DNA of 64,000 nt, taken from contig NZ_CP040749.1 of assembly GCF_006065315.1 (NCBI RefSeq), forward strand, positions 2,308,501 to 2,372,500, given 5' to 3'. Under the pieces are notes generated by a model. The model was given only the letters and a program-made list of their open reading frames with translations. It did not search any database and was not told the origin of the DNA. Source of the DNA: Aureibaculum algae (lineage in GTDB: Bacteria > Bacteroidota > Bacteroidia > Flavobacteriales > Flavobacteriaceae). The first letter of the stretch is position 1, and each line of letters begins with the position of its first letter. This document shows positions 44,121 through 53,057 of the stretch, piece by piece. Made by a program: the position numbers and the translations under genes.

Positions 44121-44154
44121 TTTTGGCTGCATTCTTAATTGAATGCAGCCAAAA
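44121..44154. other. 14-bp perfect hairpin between LamG and the first GH144 gene
   Basis: TTTTGGCTGCATTC (44121-44134) pairs perfectly with GAATGCAGCCAAAA (44141-44154) around TTAATT. Only three T follow on the plus strand, so it may be a partial terminator or a 3'-end protector for the susCD-LamG message. The gap holds no gene. Confidence 0.7.
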
Positions 44155-44278
44155 TTTACTATACTATTTGTCATTCCGAGTGAAATAAACGAATGTTTTT
44201 CAGCGAACTACAAATTAAATGGAGCGAAGAATCTGTTCAAAACAAGTAGAGAGCTTTATTATAATAATATTACAAAAA

Positions 44279-45667
44279 ATGAAAAAATACAATCACCTAT
44301 ATTTATTGACCTTAATACTGTTTTTTTTCTTTTCATGTGAAAAGAAAAAAGAGGTAGAAGGAAATAAATCTAATGGTAGCGAAGAAGTTGTTGACTTTAA
44401 ACTAACAGCTGAGGATGAAATTTTGCTAGACACCATTGAAAAACAGACGTTCAATTACTTTTGGGAAGGTGCAGAACCAAATTCTGGATTAGCCCGAGAA
44501 CGTTTGCATATGGATGATATTTATCCCACATCACCCAAAAATACAGTAACCACAGGAGGAAGTGGCTTCGGACTCATGGCTATTTTAGTAGGAGTTGAAA
44601 GAAAGTTTATAACTAGAGAAGAGGCTCTTAAAAGGTATCAAAAAATAGTAGCCTTTTTAGAAAAATCTGATCGTTTTCATGGGGCTTGGCCGCATTGGAT
44701 TAACGGAGAAAATGGTAAAGTAGTAGCTTTCAGTAAAAAAGATAATGGTGGAGATTTGGTAGAAACCGCATTTTTAGCACAAGGTTTATTAACAGTTGCA
44801 GAGTACTTCAGAGAGGGTAATACTGATGAAAAACAACTGGTGAATCAGATTGAAAATCTGTGGAAAACTATAGATTGGAATTGGTATACAAAAGGAGATG
44901 ATGTACTCTATTGGCATTGGTCACCTGAATATCAATGGGAAATGAATTTTCCAGTAGGTGGTTATAATGAAGCTTTAATCATGTATGTGCTTGCGGCCTC
45001 TTCGCCCAGGCATCCAATTCAAAAATCTGTTTATGATAAAGGTTGGGCAAGAAACGGCGATATTACAAAAGATACGGTTTATTATGGCTTAGAAACGGAA
45101 TTAGACCATTACGAACATGATAAGTCTCCCGTAGGGCCACTTTTTTGGGCACATTATTCGTATTTAGGATTAAACCCTAAAGGATTAACTGATCAGTATG
45201 GAGATTATTGGAAGTTAAATCAGAATCATGCGATGATTCATTATAAATATGCGTTGGATAATCCTAAAAAATATAAAGGCTATGGCGATGATTATTGGGG
45301 GTTTACTTCTAGTTACTCCATAAAAGGTTATGATGGACATCGTCCCGACAGAGATCTCGGCGTAGTTTCACCTACTGCAGCACTTTCTTCATTTCCGTAT
45401 ACACCCAAAGAGAGTATACAAATGTTAAGGCACCTCTATAAAGACATGCCAGAATATATTGGTAAATATGGACCGTATGATGCCATTGCATTAGATAGTG
45501 ATTGGAAAACGGTAAGGTATTTAGCCATTGACCAAGGTCCAATTCCTGTAATGATTGAAAATTATAGATCTGGCCTACTATGGAATTTATTTATGCAAAA
45601 TAAAGATGTTCAAAAAGGATTAAAAAAATTAGGGTTTCAAAGTCCAAATTTGAAAACGAATGATTAA
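44279..45667 (+). CDS. Glucoamylase-like family lipoprotein (GH144, endo-beta-1,2-glucanase type), copy 1
   Basis: A 462-residue lipoprotein (C20 in LFFFFSCEKK). The rest is the PF10091 'Glycoamylase' (alpha/alpha)6 domain: KQTFNYFWEGAEPNSGLARER, TVTTGGSGFGLMAILVGVERKF, FHGAWPHWINGENGKVVAFSKKDNGGDLVETAFLAQGLL (by its core NGGDLVETAFL), LYWHWSPEYQWEMNFPVGGYNEALI, SPVGPLFWAHYSYLGLNP, and DQGPIPVMIENYRSGLLW. This family includes the GH144 endo-beta-1,2-glucanases. It would sit on the surface or in the periplasm and cut beta-1,2-glucan into sophoro-oligosaccharides. The ORF can open at 44219, but the ATG at 44279 gives the lipoprotein signal. It overlaps the next copy by 8 bases. Confidence 0.88.
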   Translation: MKKYNHLYLLTLILFFFFSCEKKKEVEGNKSNGSEEVVDFKLTAEDEILLDTIEKQTFNYFWEGAEPNSGLARERLHMDDIYPTSPKNTVTTGGSGFGLMAILVGVERKFITREEALKRYQKIVAFLEKSDRFHGAWPHWINGENGKVVAFSKKDNGGDLVETAFLAQGLLTVAEYFREGNTDEKQLVNQIENLWKTIDWNWYTKGDDVLYWHWSPEYQWEMNFPVGGYNEALIMYVLAASSPRHPIQKSVYDKGWARNGDITKDTVYYGLETELDHYEHDKSPVGPLFWAHYSYLGLNPKGLTDQYGDYWKLNQNHAMIHYKYALDNPKKYKGYGDDYWGFTSSYSIKGYDGHRPDRDLGVVSPTAALSSFPYTPKESIQMLRHLYKDMPEYIGKYGPYDAIALDSDWKTVRYLAIDQGPIPVMIENYRSGLLWNLFMQNKDVQKGLKKLGFQSPNLKTND

Positions 45668-47018
45668 AAGAATCACATATATACTATTACTAATTACAAT
45701 TATTTCGTGTAAAGACGATACATACGTATATGAGCCACCTGTGATAATTGACCCAGACCCTGTACCAACACTTACAGATGAAGAGTTATTAGATCTAACA
45801 CAAAAAGAAACCTTCAAGTATTTTTGGGATTTTGCTCATGTTAATTCTGGAGCAGCAAGAGAACGTTATCATCCTGGTAATCCTTTAAATGATGCCAATA
45901 CAGTAACTACAGGAGGAACAGGTTTTGGATTAATGGCTATTTTAGTTGGTGTAGAACGAGGGTTTGTAAGTAGAACAGAAGCATCAGAAAGGCTAACTAA
46001 AATTTTAATTTTTTTAGAAAATGCAGACCGCTTTCATGGAGCGTGGCCACATTGGTTAGACGGAGATACAGGTGCTGTAAAACCTTTTAGTACCAAAGAT
46101 AATGGTGGTGATTTAGTGGAAACGGCCTTTTTAGTGCAAGGTTTAATCTGTGTTAAAGAATATTTTAAAAACGGAAATGATTCCGAAAAGGAACTGGCAG
46201 CAAAAGCAGATGTTCTTTGGAAAGGAGTAGATTGGAACTGGTATACAAACGGTAATAATGAGCTGTTATGGCATTGGAGCCCTAATTTTGGTTTCGATAT
46301 AAATTTAAGACTGAAGGGGTATAATGAAACCTTAATCACCTATATTTTGGCCGCAGCATCACCAGATTATAGTATTTCAAAAGAAGTTTATGAAGAAGGC
46401 TGGGCGGATAACGGTACTATAAAATCAACTGAAACTCAATATGGATTCCCATTGGTATTGAAACATGCTGGTGCTCCACAATTCGGTGGGCCTTTGTTTT
46501 TTGCTCACTATTCTTATTTGGGTTTAAATCCCACCAATTTATCAGATCAATATGCTAATTATTGGCAGCTAAATGTAAGTCATGCTAATATCAATTATCA
46601 ATACTGTGTAGAAAACCCTAAAAACTTTAGAGACTATGGAAAAGACGGTTGGGGGTTGACCGCAAGTTATTCTAGAAATACTGATGGCTCCATAGGTTAT
46701 ATGGCTCATAGTCCAACTAACGATATTGGTGTTATTTCTCCAACGGCTGCAATAAGTTCTATACCCTATACCCCTCAAGAATCTTTAAAAGCATTACATT
46801 ATTTTTATGAACATAAAGATATTTTGTTAGGTCCAGCCGGTTTTTATGATGCCTTTAGTCCGCAATACAATGATTGGGTAGCGGAAGCTTATTTAGCAAT
46901 AGATCAAGGTCCACAAATTATAATGATAGAAAATTATAGAACAGGGTTATTGTGGAATTTATTTATGCAAAACAATGATGTTAAAAATGGATTAAACAAA
47001 TTAGGATTTAATTATTAA
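45660..47018 (+). CDS. Glucoamylase-like family lipoprotein (GH144 type), copy 2
   Basis: A 452-residue paralogue of the preceding gene, with its start codon overlapping the previous stop (8 bases). Lipobox C17 (ILLLITIISCKDD). All landmarks recur: KETFKYFWDFAHVNSGAARER, TVTTGGTGFGLMAILVGVERGF, NGGDLVETAFLVQGL, LLWHWSPNFGFDINLRLKGYNETLI, GGPLFFAHYSYLGLNP and DQGPQIIMIENYRTGLLW. A tandem duplication within the operon. The pair may split work by chain length or location, for example one outer-surface and one periplasmic enzyme; the sequence does not show which. Confidence 0.88.
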   Translation: MIKRITYILLLITIISCKDDTYVYEPPVIIDPDPVPTLTDEELLDLTQKETFKYFWDFAHVNSGAARERYHPGNPLNDANTVTTGGTGFGLMAILVGVERGFVSRTEASERLTKILIFLENADRFHGAWPHWLDGDTGAVKPFSTKDNGGDLVETAFLVQGLICVKEYFKNGNDSEKELAAKADVLWKGVDWNWYTNGNNELLWHWSPNFGFDINLRLKGYNETLITYILAAASPDYSISKEVYEEGWADNGTIKSTETQYGFPLVLKHAGAPQFGGPLFFAHYSYLGLNPTNLSDQYANYWQLNVSHANINYQYCVENPKNFRDYGKDGWGLTASYSRNTDGSIGYMAHSPTNDIGVISPTAAISSIPYTPQESLKALHYFYEHKDILLGPAGFYDAFSPQYNDWVAEAYLAIDQGPQIIMIENYRTGLLWNLFMQNNDVKNGLNKLGFNY

Positions 47019-47231
47019 TAGGACACGCCATATAGGATCTCTTAAATTTAAACATTTGGTTTGGGATTATATGTAAGGAGATAAAAAGCATTGCATTGGG
47101 TAATTATGTTACTCTTTAGGCAATTTAAGGTGTTTTTAAATTGTTTTAGAAAGTTTAGTTTTTGAGATAAAAAAGTGATAACACCTATTTAAATTATTTT
47201 AACTTTAAAGTCCAAATAAAAATAAAAAAAG

Positions 47232-48011
47232 ATGAAAACAAAAATAATACTTGCCATGGTCTTCTTATGTTCTGCATTCTCAATATATGCACAACATCAA
47301 CAGGAATTTGTAAAAGAATATTTGGTAGAAGGAACAGATACATTGAAATTAAGGGTTTTGTACCCAAAAGATTTTAAAAAGACTGAAAGTTACCCCTTGG
47401 TGGTATTTCTTCATGGAGCAGGTGAAAGGGGGAATGATAATAAAAAGCAATTGACACATGGGAGTAAATTATTTGTAGATTCTATTCAAAAATATCCTGC
47501 TATTGTAATTTTTCCGCAATGTAAAGAAGAAGATTATTGGGCAAATGCAACTGTTGATAGAACCACACAGCCTTTAACATTAAGTTTTCCAACAGAAAGT
47601 AAACCTACAAAATCGATGCACTTAGTAATGCGATACTTAGATGAATTGGTGAAGAACTCCTATATAAAAAAGGAACAGATTTATCTAGGTGGGCTTTCGA
47701 TGGGAGGTATGGGGACTTTTGAATTATTAAGTAGAAAACCAAATTTTTTCGCGGCTGCCATTTCCATTTGCGGAGGAGGGAATCCAGAATTGGCTGAAAA
47801 ATATGCAAAGAATACCGCCATGTGGGTTTTCCATGGAGCGGAAGATAATGTTGTAAATCCACAATTATCCGTAAAAATGGTATCTGCATTATTAAAGTAT
47901 GGAGGAAAACCAAATTTCAATATCTATAGTAAAGCCAATCATAACAGTTGGGATAGTGCTTTTGCAGAGCCAGAATTATTGTCTTGGTTGTTTTCCAATA
48001 AAAAAGAGTAG
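47232..48011 (+). CDS. Exported alpha/beta-hydrolase (carboxylesterase/peptidase-like)
   Basis: A 259-residue exported protein: signal MKTKIILAMVFLCSAFSIYAQ, then a serine hydrolase of the dienelactone-hydrolase/prolyl-oligopeptidase S9-like type. Landmarks: YPLVVFLHGAGERGNDNKKQL (oxyanion HGAG), the nucleophile elbow GLSMGGMG (serine near residue 156), VFHGAEDNVVNP with the acid, and NHNSWDSAF with the histidine. Such proteins in PULs remove acyl groups or act as feruloyl- or acetyl-esterases; the substrate is open. Its promoter box TAACTTTA is at 47200-47207. The GH3 gene follows after 60 bases. Confidence 0.85.
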   Translation: MKTKIILAMVFLCSAFSIYAQHQQEFVKEYLVEGTDTLKLRVLYPKDFKKTESYPLVVFLHGAGERGNDNKKQLTHGSKLFVDSIQKYPAIVIFPQCKEEDYWANATVDRTTQPLTLSFPTESKPTKSMHLVMRYLDELVKNSYIKKEQIYLGGLSMGGMGTFELLSRKPNFFAAAISICGGGNPELAEKYAKNTAMWVFHGAEDNVVNPQLSVKMVSALLKYGGKPNFNIYSKANHNSWDSAFAEPELLSWLFSNKKE

Positions 48012-48071
48012 CTCATTAAAATTTTAAAAAAATATCCTAACCGAGAAATCAGGATTTAAAATCAAGTAAAA

Positions 48072-50384
48072 ATGAATCGATTAAAATTACGAAACACCTT
48101 GTTTCTAATCACTTTTTCGTTACTTTTTATGTCTTGTCAAAGCCAAAAAGTAACCACTGTTCAGAACACATTATCAATCGAAGAGAAAGTAGATTCGTTG
48201 ATGAAGTTAATGACATTAGAAGAAAAAATTGGTCAATTAAATTTACCCAGTGCCGGCCAAATAACCACAGGACAGGCTACAAATTCTGATATCGCTGGTA
48301 AAATTGAAAAAGGCTTAGTAGGTGGACTTTTCAATATAAAATCAGCCGCAAGTATTCATGAAATTCAAAAAATTGCAGTGGATAAAAGCCGTTTAAAAAT
48401 TCCTTTACTTTTTGGAATGGACGTCATTCATGGCTATAAAACAACGTTTCCAATTCCTTTAGGGTTATCCTCTTCTTGGGATATGGATCTTATTGAAGAA
48501 ACGGCCAGAGTAGCAGCGAAAGAAGCCTCTGCAGATGGTATTAACTGGACGTTTTCTCCTATGGTTGATATATCTAGAGATCCTAGATGGGGTAGAGTTT
48601 CGGAAGGTTCTGGAGAAGATGTTTATATCGGTAGTAGAATTGCTGAAGCCATGGTAAAAGGGTATCAGGGCGAAGATTTAGCCCTAGATAACACCATTAT
48701 GGCGTGTGTAAAACACTTTGCATTATATGGTGCTGCAGAAGCAGGTAGAGATTACAATACGGTAGACATGAGTAAAATTAGAATGTATAACGAATATTTA
48801 CCTCCTTACAAGGCTGCAGTTGATGCTGGTGTGGGTACCGTAATGGCGTCATTTAATGAAATAGATGGTGTGCCAGCAACGGGTAACAAATGGTTGCTTA
48901 CCGATTTATTAAGAAAAGATTGGGGATTTAATGGTTTTGTAGTCACTGATTATACAGGTATTAACGAAATGATCGCTCATGGTATGGGTGATTTGCAACA
49001 AGTCTCTGCTATGGCTTTAAAAGCAGGAAGTGATATGGATATGGTGGGTGAAGGTTTTTTAACCACACTTAAAAAGTCTATAGACCAAGGTAAAGTAAGT
49101 ATAGAGGAGCTTGATAATGCCGTTAAAAAAATAGTAACTGCAAAATATAAGTTGGGACTTTTTGATCATCCATATCAGTACAGTAATGTTGAACGAGCAA
49201 AGAAGGAAGTTTTTACTAAAGAGAATAGAGATTTTGCAAGAAAAGTTAGTGCGGAATCAATGGTTTTATTAAAAAATGAAAATAATGTTTTACCGTTAAA
49301 AAAATCGGGAACTATTGCTTTAATTGGCCCATTATCAAATACGGCGTTGAATATGTCGGGGACATGGAGCGTAGCAACAGATCAAGAAAAATCAATACCC
49401 TTGTTGGAAGGTTTAAAAACAGTGGTCGGTAATAAAGCAACTATAGTACATGCCAAAGGAAGTAATGTGGATTACGATTTAGATTTTGAAAAACGAGTGA
49501 CCATGTTTGGGAAAGAAATTCCTAGAGATGGTAGAACGGACAAAGATCTATTAGATGAAGCTCTAAAAGTAGCTTCAAAAGCTGATGTTATCGTGGCTGC
49601 AATTGGCGAAACTGCTGAATTCAGTGGAGAGAGCAGTAGTGTAACTAATCTTCAGATACCACAAGTACAAAAAGAGTTGTTGAATGCCTTATTAAAAACA
49701 GGCAAACCAGTGGTTCTTGTGTTGTTTACAGGCAGACCATTGTCCATAACGGAGGAAGATAAAAATGTTCCAGCAATTCTTAATGTTTGGTTTCCGGGAA
49801 GCGAAGCGGGCTTAGCAATTTCAGATGTTTTATTTGGTGATGTAAATCCTTCAGGTAAATTAACAGCTACGTTTCCGATGAATGTTGGTCAAGTTCCTAT
49901 CTTTTATAATCATAAAAATACAGGAAGGCCGTTGGGGAATAAGGATGGCAGATTTGAAAAATTTAAAAGTAACTATTTAGATGTTAAAAATGAGCCTTTA
50001 TATCCTTTCGGATATGGCTTAAGTTATACAACATTTGATTATGGTAAATTACAATTATCTACAAAAGAAATTTTATTTTCTGAAAAATTAACAGCCACTG
50101 TAACGGTTACGAATTCAGGAAATTATGATGGGGCAGAAGTAGTGCAACTTTATATTCGAGATAAGGTAGGAAGTGTTACCCGTCCCGTAAAAGAATTAAA
50201 AGGATTTCAAAAAATATTCCTAAAAAAAGGAGAAAGTAAAAAGGTGAGTTTCACAATATCAATAGAGGATTTGAAATTTTATAATAGTGATTTAAATTTT
50301 GTTGCGGAACCTGGCGATTTTGACATTGCGATTGCAGGCTCTTCTGCATTTGAGTTTAAAGAAGGTTTTGTCTTGAAAAAATAA
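48072..50384 (+). CDS. bglX: Glycoside hydrolase family 3 beta-glucosidase lipoprotein
   Basis: A 770-residue GH3 enzyme. Lipobox C22 (FSLLFMSCQS). N-terminal TIM barrel with MTLEEKIGQLN, GMDVIHGYKTTFPIPLGLSSSWD, SPMVDISRDPRWGRVSEGSGED, CVKHFALYG, and the nucleophile aspartate in GFVVTDYTG (near residue 292). Then the GH3 C-terminal sandwich (GPLSNTALNMSGTW, GETAEFSGESSS) with the acid/base glutamate region, and a fibronectin III domain (about 665-765, YPFGYGLSYTTFDY, VVQLYIRD). It would release glucose from sophoro-oligosaccharides made by the GH144 enzymes; sophorose specificity is inferred from context. The stretch ends a block; the next gene starts 86 bases on. Confidence 0.93.
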   Translation: MNRLKLRNTLFLITFSLLFMSCQSQKVTTVQNTLSIEEKVDSLMKLMTLEEKIGQLNLPSAGQITTGQATNSDIAGKIEKGLVGGLFNIKSAASIHEIQKIAVDKSRLKIPLLFGMDVIHGYKTTFPIPLGLSSSWDMDLIEETARVAAKEASADGINWTFSPMVDISRDPRWGRVSEGSGEDVYIGSRIAEAMVKGYQGEDLALDNTIMACVKHFALYGAAEAGRDYNTVDMSKIRMYNEYLPPYKAAVDAGVGTVMASFNEIDGVPATGNKWLLTDLLRKDWGFNGFVVTDYTGINEMIAHGMGDLQQVSAMALKAGSDMDMVGEGFLTTLKKSIDQGKVSIEELDNAVKKIVTAKYKLGLFDHPYQYSNVERAKKEVFTKENRDFARKVSAESMVLLKNENNVLPLKKSGTIALIGPLSNTALNMSGTWSVATDQEKSIPLLEGLKTVVGNKATIVHAKGSNVDYDLDFEKRVTMFGKEIPRDGRTDKDLLDEALKVASKADVIVAAIGETAEFSGESSSVTNLQIPQVQKELLNALLKTGKPVVLVLFTGRPLSITEEDKNVPAILNVWFPGSEAGLAISDVLFGDVNPSGKLTATFPMNVGQVPIFYNHKNTGRPLGNKDGRFEKFKSNYLDVKNEPLYPFGYGLSYTTFDYGKLQLSTKEILFSEKLTATVTVTNSGNYDGAEVVQLYIRDKVGSVTRPVKELKGFQKIFLKKGESKKVSFTISIEDLKFYNSDLNFVAEPGDFDIAIAGSSAFEFKEGFVLKK

Positions 50385-50470
50385 AGAACTGAATGTATAA
50401 GTGAAGCTGCCTAAATAACCTTATCAAGCTTAAACTTTTTGCTACATTAGCATCTCAATAAAAATCAAAA

Positions 50471-51352
50471 ATGAAAAAACTTACCACATTACTTATTTTT
50501 TTACTCATAGTTACAGTTAATGCACAAACAAAAACAACCTATACCTACGCTATAAAAGGAAAGGATACGTTGCAATTAGATGTTTATCAGCCTGAAAATA
50601 GTGTAACTACAGCTACATTACCTACATTGTTATGGATGCATGGTGGTGGTTTTGGAGGTGGAGCAAGAGACGACGAACGGGAGCAAGCATTAGCAGAATA
50701 TGCGGCGAATAATGGTTTTGTAGGGATATCAATTTCATACCGTTTAATGCGAAAAGGGGAGCCTACAGGTTTTGGGTGTAATTGTCCCAAAGAGGAAAAA
50801 CTTAGTACATTCAAAGCTGCCGCTGAAGATTATATGGACGCGGCCTTATTTGTGATAAATAATGCAAAAAAATTAAATATAAATACAAATAAAATTATAG
50901 CTGGTGGTAGTAGTGCAGGAGCAGAGGGTATTTTAAATGCGGTGTACATGCGTGAATATTTTATTGAAAATTTAGAGAAATATAAAACAGTACAATTTGC
51001 AGGTGTATTTTCATTGGCAGGAGCCATCGTTAATGCTAATTATATAACAAAAGAAAATGCAATTCCGACAGTATTATTCCATGGAACAGACGATAATTTA
51101 GTTCCTTTTGGTGCGGCATCACATCATTATTGTGATGTTGATAAACCAGGATACCTTGTGTTGGAAGGCTCTAGTATTATTGCTGAAAAATTAAGGGAAT
51201 TGGAAACCTCTTATTATTTTTATGTAAAAAAAGGTGGAAAACACGAAATGGCTGGAGTTCCTTTATATGATTTAGACAATGTGTTTAATTTTTTTAAACA
51301 AACCGTTTTAGATGATAAAACCATACAGATTAAGAAAATAAACAATAAATAA
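50471..51352 (+). CDS. Exported esterase, alpha/beta-hydrolase fold
   Basis: A 293-residue exported hydrolase: signal MKKLTTLLIFLLIVTVNAQ; LLWMHGGGFGGGARD (HGGG oxyanion motif of the hormone-sensitive lipase/carboxylesterase group), nucleophile elbow GGSSAGAEG (serine near residue 147), FHGTDDNLVPFGAASH with the acid, and KGGKHEMAGVP with the histidine. Probably deacylates a polysaccharide decoration. It is followed after 3 bases by the sulfatase and shares its operon. Confidence 0.85.
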   Translation: MKKLTTLLIFLLIVTVNAQTKTTYTYAIKGKDTLQLDVYQPENSVTTATLPTLLWMHGGGFGGGARDDEREQALAEYAANNGFVGISISYRLMRKGEPTGFGCNCPKEEKLSTFKAAAEDYMDAALFVINNAKKLNINTNKIIAGGSSAGAEGILNAVYMREYFIENLEKYKTVQFAGVFSLAGAIVNANYITKENAIPTVLFHGTDDNLVPFGAASHHYCDVDKPGYLVLEGSSIIAEKLRELETSYYFYVKKGGKHEMAGVPLYDLDNVFNFFKQTVLDDKTIQIKKINNK

Positions 51353-51355
51353 ATT

Positions 51356-53005
51356 ATGCGTCATCTTCTCATTGTTATCTTTTTATCTTTATTCTTGCTT
51401 TCTTGTAATAATAAACAGAAAAACAACAAAGAACAATTCGAGAAGCCTACGAGACCGAATATAATATTTATAATGGCAGATGACCATGCAGAACAAGCCA
51501 TTAGTGCTTATGGACATCCGATAAGTAAATTAGCACCAACGCCAAACATTGATAGAATAGCGGACGCTGGAGTACGCTTTAATAATAATTTTAATACCAA
51601 TTCAATTTGCGGACCAAGTAGAGCTGTTATTTTAACAGGGAAGCATAGTCATATTAACGGATTTAAAATGAATGGAGATAAATTTGATGGCAATCAAGTT
51701 ACCTTACCAAAATTACTACAAAAAGAAGGTTATCAAACGGCTATCGTAGGAAAATGGCATTTACATGGATATCCACAAGGCTTTGATTACTGGAATATTA
51801 TTGAAGATCAAGGGCACTATTATAATCCCGATTTTATACATAATGGAGATACAACAAGAATAGAAGGTTATGCCACAGATATAATTACAGACATGAGTTT
51901 AAAATGGTTGGAAGAAAATTCAAAAAAAAAGAAACCTTTTTTTATGATGATTCATCACAAAGCCCCACATAGAAACTGGATGCCTGCTCCAAGACACATG
52001 AACTTATATGATACGGTTACCTTTCCAATACCTGAAAATTATTTCTCAAAACACGAAAATCAGTTATCAGCACAGCTCCAATTGCAAACGGTCTATAAGG
52101 ATATGTATGAAGGGCACGACTTAAAAATGACGCTAAAAAAAGGAAGTCCAGAATTAGCTCATAATCCATGGACAAATGATTTTGATAGAATGTCTTTTGA
52201 GCAACGAACGGAATGGGATAAAGCGTATCAATCCAAAAATGATGCTTTTCATGATGCTAACTTAACTGGTAAAGCATTGGCAGCATGGAAATACCAACGT
52301 TATATGCAAGAGTATTTGGCCACCATAAAATCAGTTGATGAGGGGGTAGGTAAAATTCTCGATTATTTAGAAGAGAATAGGTTGTCAGAGAACACTATTG
52401 TAGTATATACTTCAGATCAAGGGTTTTATCTCGGAGAAAAAGGTTTCTTTGATAAACGCTATATGTATGAAGAGTCTTTAGGTATGCCTTTATTAATGAA
52501 ATATCCTAAAGGTATTACAAAAGGAACACTAGTAGAAGCATTAACACAAAACTTAGATTTTGCGGAGACTTTTTTAGATTATGCCCAAGCTCAAATTCCC
52601 GCAGATATGCAAGGGAAATCACTAAAGCCCTTGTTAGAAGGTAAGTTACAGGATAAGGATTTTAGAGATGCTATTTACTACCATTACTATGATTTTCCTG
52701 CATTTCATATGGTTCATAAGCAGTATGGTGTAAGAACAAAACGTTATAAGTTAATTCATTTTTATGATGATATTGACGCATGGGAGTTATATGACCTACA
52801 GACAGACCCAAAGGAGAATAAAAACCAAATAGATAACCCAGAATATAAAGCGATAAAAGAAAGCTTATTAATTACATTAGATTCACTGCAAAAGGTATAT
52901 AAAGTAACTGAAAAGGATTTTAAAAAGGCTTCAAAGAAAGCAGTGAACCTGAATTATGAAAAATTTAAAAGGTTGAGAGGTACTGAACCTTTGATAGACT
53001 TTTAA
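51356..53005 (+). CDS. S1-family sulfatase lipoprotein
   Basis: A 549-residue arylsulfatase-like enzyme. Lipobox cysteine in LFLLSCNNK. Calcium-binding start IIFIMADDHAEQAISAYG, the formylglycine motif C85-G-P-S-R89 in NSICGPSRAVILTGKHSH, GKWHLHGYPQGFDYW, VYTSDQGFYLGEKGFFDKR, and the C-terminal YELYDLQTDPKE-type segment. The cysteine form needs oxidation to formylglycine by FGE or a radical SAM maturase; neither is in the window (the radical SAM protein at 13241 lacks maturase features). It hydrolyses sulfate esters on a glycan; the target is unknown. Starts 3 bases after the esterase gene. Confidence 0.92.
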   Translation: MRHLLIVIFLSLFLLSCNNKQKNNKEQFEKPTRPNIIFIMADDHAEQAISAYGHPISKLAPTPNIDRIADAGVRFNNNFNTNSICGPSRAVILTGKHSHINGFKMNGDKFDGNQVTLPKLLQKEGYQTAIVGKWHLHGYPQGFDYWNIIEDQGHYYNPDFIHNGDTTRIEGYATDIITDMSLKWLEENSKKKKPFFMMIHHKAPHRNWMPAPRHMNLYDTVTFPIPENYFSKHENQLSAQLQLQTVYKDMYEGHDLKMTLKKGSPELAHNPWTNDFDRMSFEQRTEWDKAYQSKNDAFHDANLTGKALAAWKYQRYMQEYLATIKSVDEGVGKILDYLEENRLSENTIVVYTSDQGFYLGEKGFFDKRYMYEESLGMPLLMKYPKGITKGTLVEALTQNLDFAETFLDYAQAQIPADMQGKSLKPLLEGKLQDKDFRDAIYYHYYDFPAFHMVHKQYGVRTKRYKLIHFYDDIDAWELYDLQTDPKENKNQIDNPEYKAIKESLLITLDSLQKVYKVTEKDFKKASKKAVNLNYEKFKRLRGTEPLIDF

Positions 53006-53057
53006 CAATTTATTTAATTTGTTTACCTTAGACGTTCTTAAAATAAACCCACCCCTT

